Source of the DNA: Aquila chrysaetos chrysaetos | Taxonomy: Eukaryota > Chordata > Aves > Accipitriformes > Accipitridae | Length of the DNA stretch: 64,000 nt | Assembly: GCF_900496995.4 (NCBI RefSeq) | Contig: NC_044023.1 | Coordinates: forward strand, 24,374,453 to 24,438,452 | Direction of reading: 5' to 3' | Shown: piece after piece, positions 51,701-60,700 of the stretch | Layout: the number at the start of each line of letters is the position of its first letter | Position numbering within the stretch: the first letter of the stretch is position 1 | Program-made: the position numbers and the translations under genes | Notes under the pieces: generated by a model | Databases searched by the model: none | Told to the model about the DNA's origin: nothing | What the model saw: only the letters and a program-made list of their open reading frames with translations

Positions 51701-54700
51701 ACCCCCAAACAACCCTGACGCTTCTCCTGTAAAATAGTCATCCTGTAGCCAAAGCGCACAACACGCTCCTCCATCATCTCTGAAACATCAAATTCATTCT
51801 GTCTTCTTCCTTTCCCCCAGGGGAGTAATTTCCATGACTTGCCAATAAATAAATGTCATCACTACAAGGTACTGAGAGAAATAAACCCCAGCTGGGATAT
51901 CTGTTTCTTCAGTTGCAGAGGAACAAGTGGAGCTGGGAGGGGAATTCAGGACAGAACAAGAAGCAACTAGGCTCTCCCTGACATCAATCCCAGACCCTTC
52001 ATGATTAAAAACGCTCAGCTTCTACCTCTGCTCACATCCCAAAGCACTTTTTGGTTTTCTTTGGGATGGGAAATGCACATAGCAAACACTTGGAGAACAG
52101 CTGATCGAGTGAGGTTGAAACCAAGTCTGCAGAGCCAAGAGTCAGAGAAGCTTTGTGAGTAACCACGAGTTATTGACCTTCACTACGTTTAGTAGAAGAC
52201 ACCGAGCTAAAGCAGCAAAACCCCTTTGGGTCCCAGGAGCCATGGCTGCATGACACTTGATAGGCAGGCACAGGAACCACCATTACCTACAGAGATCTGT
52301 GCAGGCAGGACAGCAGCCGACCCTGTTCAAGCAATTAATGACCCCTCATGCAACCCACAAATGTGTATACAGGCTTGCTGCATGTGCAGCCCACTGGCCT
52401 AAGCTTGGAGATGACTCTCTGGTGATCCTCATGATGCTAGGAAGATTTTAAAAGAGCCATAGCAAGATGTTTTACCTCTCCCTCACCTCCAGCGCTGCCA
52501 GTTCACACCCTTAATGTCTTTTCCTAACAGCTTCCATTGCAGACCTATAACCTTTCTTACAGCATAAGCTGTTATTAGCAAAACTCAGGTGTACTTGCTC
52601 CCCGTTTATTGTTTCTTGTCCCACCCTATTTGCTGAGAAGAGCTGCCACATGTACTTACTTATAGTAGATATCAAATCTTGAAACCTTTCCTTAGGAAAG
52701 AGGGGGTTTTCCAGTCCTCGGAAATACAGCTTCAAGACTCCAGCCACTGAATTAATGTCACGTTCATTTTGATCATCAGCAAGGGGATCTTCACCTGCCC
52801 AGGGAAGAGTTTTTATTTCCAGCATTACTGTCAAGTTGGACTAACACAGCAAGTGTTTTTTACTAACTCAGCAGAAACCTAAAATTTCTATGCTATGCAT
52901 TTTGCCAGCAAGAGGAGAGTTTAATAAGGCACCTGCTACACAGCATCATGCTGAGACATGCTATAGCCCTACCTACAAAAAACCAGTTTATTGTGGAGAT
53001 TTTAAACCTTTCCGGAAGATGTTACTGTTCAGTCTCCTTCACCGTTTCCAGCCCAGTGCATTTTTGCATTTACAGCAACAGCTCAGAGAGCTGAGCAGAT
53101 CTGAACAATGGTGGGTGAAAGCCTGAGAAGACAGGCTTGGCTGGAGGATGCAATTATGCCTCTGGAATAGACTGAATGGTTCTGGATAGCATTGTGCTGA
53201 CTTAAATCTATAAAGGGCTTTCAAAACCTAAGGGATTTGGATACTGATTCCTCTTAAATTGGGTGTGCAAATCTTCCAGCCTTTGACAATCCCACCACTG
53301 CCTTATTCATTGGCCTGGCCACCTTCACCTTGATCCTTCCGATGCTGCTCAAAGATTAATGCCGTGGAGGCCATTACCCCCATCTAGACTGCCCCTTTCA
53401 CAGCTTCACCTTCACTCAGTGACAGCAGGATTGCTCTGCCCTGTCTTGCCAGCCTTGCACCTTCGATGTGATTTTCTCAACAGAATCACTGGCAACTCCA
53501 CAACCGACACTGCCACCAGGTACACATGGCAATGCTGCTCCTCCCTTGACAAACCACTGCAGGAAGGAGGAAAATGGATCCCAAACAATTTTATAGTCTC
53601 ATCTGAGGCTTTCATGCTCTTAATTAATGACTGTGGAAAAGACCTCTGCACCTACCCCTCCTTCTCATACTCTTTCCCTAAGTGACTCCTTGCTATTGCT
53701 GGAGATACAATACTAAGATACCTAGAAGGGGATAGATAAAACCTCCTCGTGTCTCATAGCAGAAAGGCCTTTAGCACAGGCTTTACACAATGTCTAATGC
53801 ATCCAGCACACGCTGAAACTCCCACCAACGATCTCTGCTCAGACACGGTGTTCCAGCTGTAGCTGCACACCCTGGCAACACACCTCTCTCAAACGAATTC
53901 TTGATGTCGTTGACTTCCACCTGGGAGCCAGGGACTCTGAAAATGCCCTGCTGCTGAAGGCCTGGAAAAGAACAAAGTTTTAGAAAAGATTTCTGTAACT
54001 GTTACGTGGTACTTTCTGGTAAAGAACAGCAGAAACTAGGAGTCTGTGCACCCAGAAAGGCTCAGAGCAAGAAGGGGACAGCCTGCTACAATTCACTTCT
54101 GCTCGTATTCTCCAATCAAGGCCCCCCAGATCAAAGTGTTGAAAGGGCTCCCATTGGCCTGGGGCCTGAACGAACAATTTAACCTAAGTAAGTGCTAACA
54201 AGACCTAAATATTTGCCAGTCATCCAATGCTACATCACAGCCAATGCCATTGTAATTATAACCTGAGCCCATGTAGGAAGGGCCGCGGGCATCTCTACTA
54301 TATTTCACTGCTAATTACAACTACTTAATTTCCTTTGCAGAAAGTTTCTGTTGATATTACTGAATCAACTTACCGTACAAATTGATGTAACGAATGCAGC
54401 TTTCTACTACAAGAGGAATAGCCTGTCCTGAATCCTTCATGAAAGGAAAGGAAAAAGTAAAAAATTACTGGTTTATTGATAACAAGGCACAGGAAATACA
54501 TTAAAGATTGCAAAAACAGAGGTTGGAAAATCAGTGCCATTGAGTTTAGTAAGAGAACAGGCAAGAAAAGGAGGTGTTACACACATCAAGCCATCAAAAA
54601 GTGCTGAGTATGCTACGTGCAGTCAATTATGCACAAAAAAGCTTTCACTAAAGTGTGTGAAAGACTGCTGCTCACTATCTGGTTGAGACAGGGGACTGAT

Positions 54701-57700
54701 GCAACAGGATCACAGCTATTCCATTTCAAAGGTGCAATGCTGAGCTGAAATAAAACTTGTGCTATACCTGTCTGATGAAATAAGCTTCCAGTAACAGAGC
54801 TTACAACAATATTTCCACCTAAAGAAAGAGCCATTGTCAGCAGATGCTAAGAAAAAAAAAAAAAAAACACCACAGCATATGAAATGAACTACCTGTATCT
54901 GAACCTGCAATGAGTTTTGGCTTTTGTTTCAAAGCTGCTTCTCTCCAGACCCCTCGTGGAAGGAGCTCAAGGGGCAATGTGAGCTGACTGCCTAAGTAGA
55001 CATTTATTTTCCTTAGGGGAAAACTGGTTGGTTTTTTCCAGTAGAGTACAGTTGCATCTCTCTGGTTAATTTACTCCGCCTCATAGACGGCCCTCCAGTA
55101 AATACCTGATTTCTGGTTCGCGCATTCCTCCTTCCTCTGAGAACACAAAAAAGCAGCAGAGCGGGAAAAAAAGAAAAGATTAAGCAAGGATAAGTTCAGT
55201 TAGAGGTAAGCATCTCTTTCGGAGGCCATGAACGCTCAAATGCAATGGCAGCTTAGCAAGGTCCAACCCAGGCCTTCAGGCTGTCCACCCTCCCTCCCAA
55301 ACCCCGTTTGGCACGCTGCACCCGAGCCTCAGCGACCGGCAGAAAGAGCCTCTCGGATTTCTTCCCTCCCTGAACCTACGGCACTTGCAGGAGCCGGAGG
55401 ACAGGGACAGCCCCTGCCCGGGCGCAGGCGAAGCTCCGCGGAGAGCCGCCCCGGCGCGGGGGCACCGGGCAGCCGGCCGCACGTTCCCCACGGCAGCGCG
55501 CGGTCCCCGGCCTCGAGGACAGCGCCGGCAGCACGGCACCGTCCCGCGAGGACTCTCCGCTGGCACAGGACACCCATCCGCTCGGAGAGATTTCCACTGC
55601 AGATAATTCCTCCTCCGCAGCGCTGAACAGGCTGGGCTTTAATGAGCATTACTTTTTTAAAAATCAGTTTAAGTAAGGAATAATTACAAGTATTAAAGAG
55701 ATTACCGGCTTTGTCAGTCAGGCCTGTATATTACTTGTGACAGTGAACTGTTTATAAACTGCTCTTAGGCTTATGGTTGCACTAAAAGAGCCTAAGAGAA
55801 TAATAAATCGGAGCCGGACAATGCCCATTAGTTTACCTAATCCAACAGTTTGTCGTTACAGCTTCCTACAGTATTTTCACTAAAGCTTTCTTCACCGCAG
55901 GATTAAACTCTCTGAGCAACTGGAACAGCATCGCTTCCTTGGGAAATCCTTCCAGCAGCCAGGCAATAGCAACGTGCTGGATTTTGGAGGATCAGCAGCT
56001 AGATAGCTAGAGGTATCCTTTGGGACAAATCCCGCATCCACATCTCTTCATTTTTCTCATCAGATCTCTCCTTCTGGGTAATTTCCCGGGACGAGCAGGG
56101 CTAAATGCCCCCTTCCATTGGGACTGCACTGGTATTAATTGACTTCATCTGAGTTCACCTCAGCTTAAGTGAAGAAAATACTTCGGCCCACACTTACGAA
56201 GGCCGCACGCTGCATGTTATCAGCGACGGTTTGGAGGAGACCACTCAGCAGCCATTTAGGAATCGCTTTGCTCCAGCGCTGGAAGCTGAGCCCGGGGCCC
56301 CGGCCGAGCGCGGACGGCCGCCGGCGTGGGTCACAGTCAGCGTGCCAGCTGCAGCCTCTCCTCTCCTGGTGCATTCAGAGGCAACGGCCTCCCACGGGAC
56401 AGGCTGACGGCTCCGCACTGACAGGGCTCTCGCCTGTCCTCCCTGCGGGTTAACCCTCCTCTTCGGGCTGCGGGAAGCGGCCTTCCGAATCCCCGGAGGT
56501 ACCAAGCTGTACGAGAGGGCCTCAGCCACCTACCAGCAGCTGGCACTGAGATGGGCCAGCTGGGCTGGTTATTATTAATATATTTTGTTTAAGGATGAGG
56601 ATAGCTTGTTTACCCTCCCACGCAGCCACCCACACGCACGGTATTTCAACTCAAGGCTGCCAGTCCTTACAACTGGGAGACACTTTCTGGGAGCTTACGA
56701 GTCATTTTATCTTCTTCCTCAGCCACGGGGGAAGACGGCCACCAAAAATGTGCTGAAAAAGGGAAGGCGGGGGGATCTGTTGATCCTTTGAGAGTGCTGG
56801 GCTGGGTTGCCCTTGCTGTCTGATCTTCCTCCCCAGGACGGGTGGAAGCAGCGCCGGACAACAGGGACACTCGGCCAGGAGCACCTCGCACTGCACAGCC
56901 GGCCAGCATGGCCAACGGCCACCAGCCACGAGGGTCGTCACTGCCACCCTCCCCCCGGGCACGCAGGCGGCGACGGGATGGGTGACGCAAGGAACGCGCA
57001 AGGGGCGAGGACAGCTACAGAGAGAAATCGTCACGGAGGCAAAGCGCGTGCTGGCCACGTCAACTGGGTGCAGGGCGGACCTGAGAGACCCCGCCGAGGA
57101 AGGAAAGCAGCCAGCAGTTAGGACAGGAAAGCCACCATTACATTCACAGCGTTCATAAACTCTTACTGTCAGCCAGCGAGTACCTTAATGAACGTTTCCA
57201 TATTGCCGTTAAAGAGTTTATGATTATAGACTGAGAGAGGCCTAGGTCTCCTCATTTTCTGTGGCTTAGGGGGAAGACATGGGGGCCTGGGAGAAAATGG
57301 AACAAAATAAATCAACAAAACACCAACATAAATGCAATGACAGGGTGCGATCTCAAAGGTTATGACCGAGAGTAAGAAATAAACAGAAAAATCCCTCTGT
57401 GAGGACTCGACATGCGGCTCCATGCACTCTGCAGCTGCTCACTCTTCAGCATTCCCCCCACTGCGTCCCCCCACCAGACACCGCTCCACCGGGAGCCGGG
57501 GGACCTGCAAAGAGCTCAGCTCCACACCTCCGCATCGTGCACAGTGCCCGCAGCTCCTGGGGACATGCCCTCTCCAAAGCCCTTTCCAGCAGCCTGGGGC
57601 GGGCGACCCTAGCACTAACTCGGCTAACTCATTTTGGAGCCAGTGCTGCGATGGCCTCGCTTCTGCAGGTCCCAAAGACCAGGCTTAGCCCGGGTGCAGC

Positions 57701-60700
57701 TGGCAGGCATCTGAATGGGCAGCAGAGCTAACGTGTAGGCAGCCCAGAGCAAAATCAGAACTGTTCGCTATACGCTGTACACATAATTTCAAGTCAAGGT
57801 CGAGACTGCAGCCTTTAAGTAATAAATTGAAATTAATCTTGATAATAAAACATTTAACAGCAATAAGCAGCAATAAGCCAACCTACCCATTACTTTCTAT
57901 CCCCATAATCTTCCAGTATTTCCCTATCAGACAGAGTCTAACCTCAGCTGCAGCCACATACAGCAATCTAACTAGGTGTTGCTACAGCCCTCCTGAAGAG
58001 TCCCTAGGTTCCTACTGTAAAAAATAGTCATCTCCAGAAATTAGTGACAGAACAGTAACTATACCAACAACCACAGCTTGAATGAACGATGGATGATCAG
58101 GAATTCTCTTCATGCAGAACTCGCTTCGTTCAAGCCAGAGAGTAATAAAGCTGCTAAACACAGCTGGTCACAACTGTCTTTGGTACCCATGATCTGCAGA
58201 TGCAATTCTCCCTCTCTGAGATCCCAAATATCAAAACTGCTGCTCAGTGTTAGTGCTAGTACCAGGGAGGACATTTTATAAGTAAAACAAAGGCACTGGT
58301 GCTCAGCAGGATTTTTAACACCTGCCCCCTACCTCCACCAGCTCAGCACTGTCAGCCGGAAAAAGCACCAAGAGCAGCTGAAGAGTTCAACTGATTCCTT
58401 GATATATCCAAAATAAACCACAGCTACCCCTGGAAAACACTGGGGTATTCCTGTTTATTCCTAAATGGACCTCATTCTGCTCATAGATGGCCAGGAAGAG
58501 GAAAGTGGGAACACCTTCACCTCACTGTAGCTAACTTCTGTTTGGGAGACATCCACAGGGATGAGAATGGTCTTTTTCATCTTTCTGGCAGGCATTCCCA
58601 AGATTCAAACCACCAAACAGAAAGGTGAGCCCAGGCAACACACACGAGCAAACCCACCAGCATCTCTGTAAGAACGAAAAAGGTAGGCATGCGCATTAGG
58701 AAGTGGTGTGACCCTGCCCCTACTAGCTAGTGACTGAGGGTCCTCATCAGTCACGGGGAACAGACCTTGAAGACCCTTGTTAACTTCAACAAGGCTAACA
58801 GACACCTATTGCTTCTGGAAATGAGGCCATGGAAATGTGTGACTTATTTTAGTGCAGTGATCAGGACTTTGGAGGGCTGCTTCCATTAACGCTATTTGCA
58901 TTTTGATTTCTTCTTCTGATAATGAAGGACATTAAAACTGAAGTGCCTAGATCTAGAAAAGGGAGAAAAATAGCATAAAATGTCTGACCAATTTCTGATC
59001 TGTCCGCTACCTCCAGGCTATATTGATGTCTGTAGAGGAGAGATCATGACTGCAAACAAAAATGAGTGCTAGGAGCCTTCATGCAGAAGTTGTCACAGAG
59101 CAGAGTCACATGGACATGTACAATTTACACAGAGCTACAATGCAAAGGTGACAGTTGTGATCCGCTGGTTCCTTAATCAGGTGCCTTCAATTAAGCAATT
59201 TGACCCTACGCTCCTGTAACTTCTAACCGCTCCTTCAACTGGTAACTGAGGAGCGGGAATGACTGCTGTCCATTCAAGTGCCCGCCTGACTCTCAGCTGA
59301 GCAGCCCTGTGCTGCAGACTGGAGACCCAGTGCTGTTTGCTGCCGTGTAATCTCCTCTCCCCGGCTGATGCTCTGGTGCAAGGCGGCCAGGGCAGCCTGG
59401 CCTCCGGCTCTATCTGGTAGGAAGGTTGTTCTGCCTACACTTACAGCACTGCTTCATGCAAGAAGGAGATTGCCTCTTGTTTGTTTTCCTTTGTGAAGTA
59501 AAAGCAACTGCTGGAACAAAAGCAAACAGAAGCAGCAGGGAGTTGTGCCATCATCCCTCATGTAGGAGGCTGTTATTCATTCCTTTGATTGTTTTGGCCT
59601 GCGACACCACCACCCCATGGGCACCCGCTCCTGGTAAACAAAGAACTCAAGAGCAAATTCTCCCTGTGATTCTACCTAGCCGTTTGGGTGTGCTTTCCCC
59701 AACCAGCTCAGCAGACAGCCCTGCCTGACACAGCCAAAGGACCGGAGCTCACCTCACGGGCTGCGTCCGTAGCCACCACCAGCCACGTGCTTGCGAACAC
59801 ACCTGGGGCACGGAGGGTCTCAGGGTGCTGTAGGACAGCTCTCCCGGGACCCGCGAGGAGAGCCAGCGACTGCAGCGCGGGCAGCCCTGCCACGACGGCT
59901 GAGCCGAAGGGGACCTCGAGCATGGGCAAGAGCAGCTCCTCGGAGCGCGTCAGCGCAGCGATACGCTGTGCAGTCCCCGCTCTCCGGCCTGTGTGAGGCA
60001 GGAAAGGCTCCTCTTTGTCCTGACGGCATCTCGCTGCCCTGCCCTGCGGCCCCAGCGGGTGCCCAGCCCTGACGCCACTCTCAGCCTGGCGCCGGCAGCA
60101 CAGTCCCCCTCCAGCCAGAAGGCGAGAGAGCAAAGCACCCTGCTGCCCCGCTGCCCTCTGCTAAGGCAGCCTCTTTCCTGCCTGGAAAGGCAGCCCAGGC
60201 TTCGCCATCTGCTTCGGCATTTCTGACATGGAATGGGTTTTTTTTTTTGCTGGTACAGCAAATTTTATTAAACGCTGAAACAGGGTTGTAAAAAGATAAC
60301 ACAGGGAGAGGTTGTACATGTTCTGGGGAGATGTTTGGAGGCTTTGCTGGCCCAGGTCTTACTGCCAGAAAACCAGCACACTCATAGCAAGCCACCAGAG
60401 CTCTGTGGAGACGCTTTATGGACTGGACACAGATCAAAGCCTCCTCCCTGTTACACTCACCCCTAGCACTATTCTCCTGCTGTGGAGGGATGAAAGTCTG
60501 TGAATACAGGCGTGCTCTGCACTCTTAGGCAAAGAAGCCGGAGCTGGGAGAGGCTTTCGGGGACATATCAAAGTCCGCAAATGAACAGGGATGGTGGGGA
60601 GTGGGCAGACACCCTTGCGTTGCACTGTCTGAACACAACCCAACCTCAGCTATGCTACAAGGCGCTGCACCGTGCTGACACAGCACTTCCAGGCACTTCA

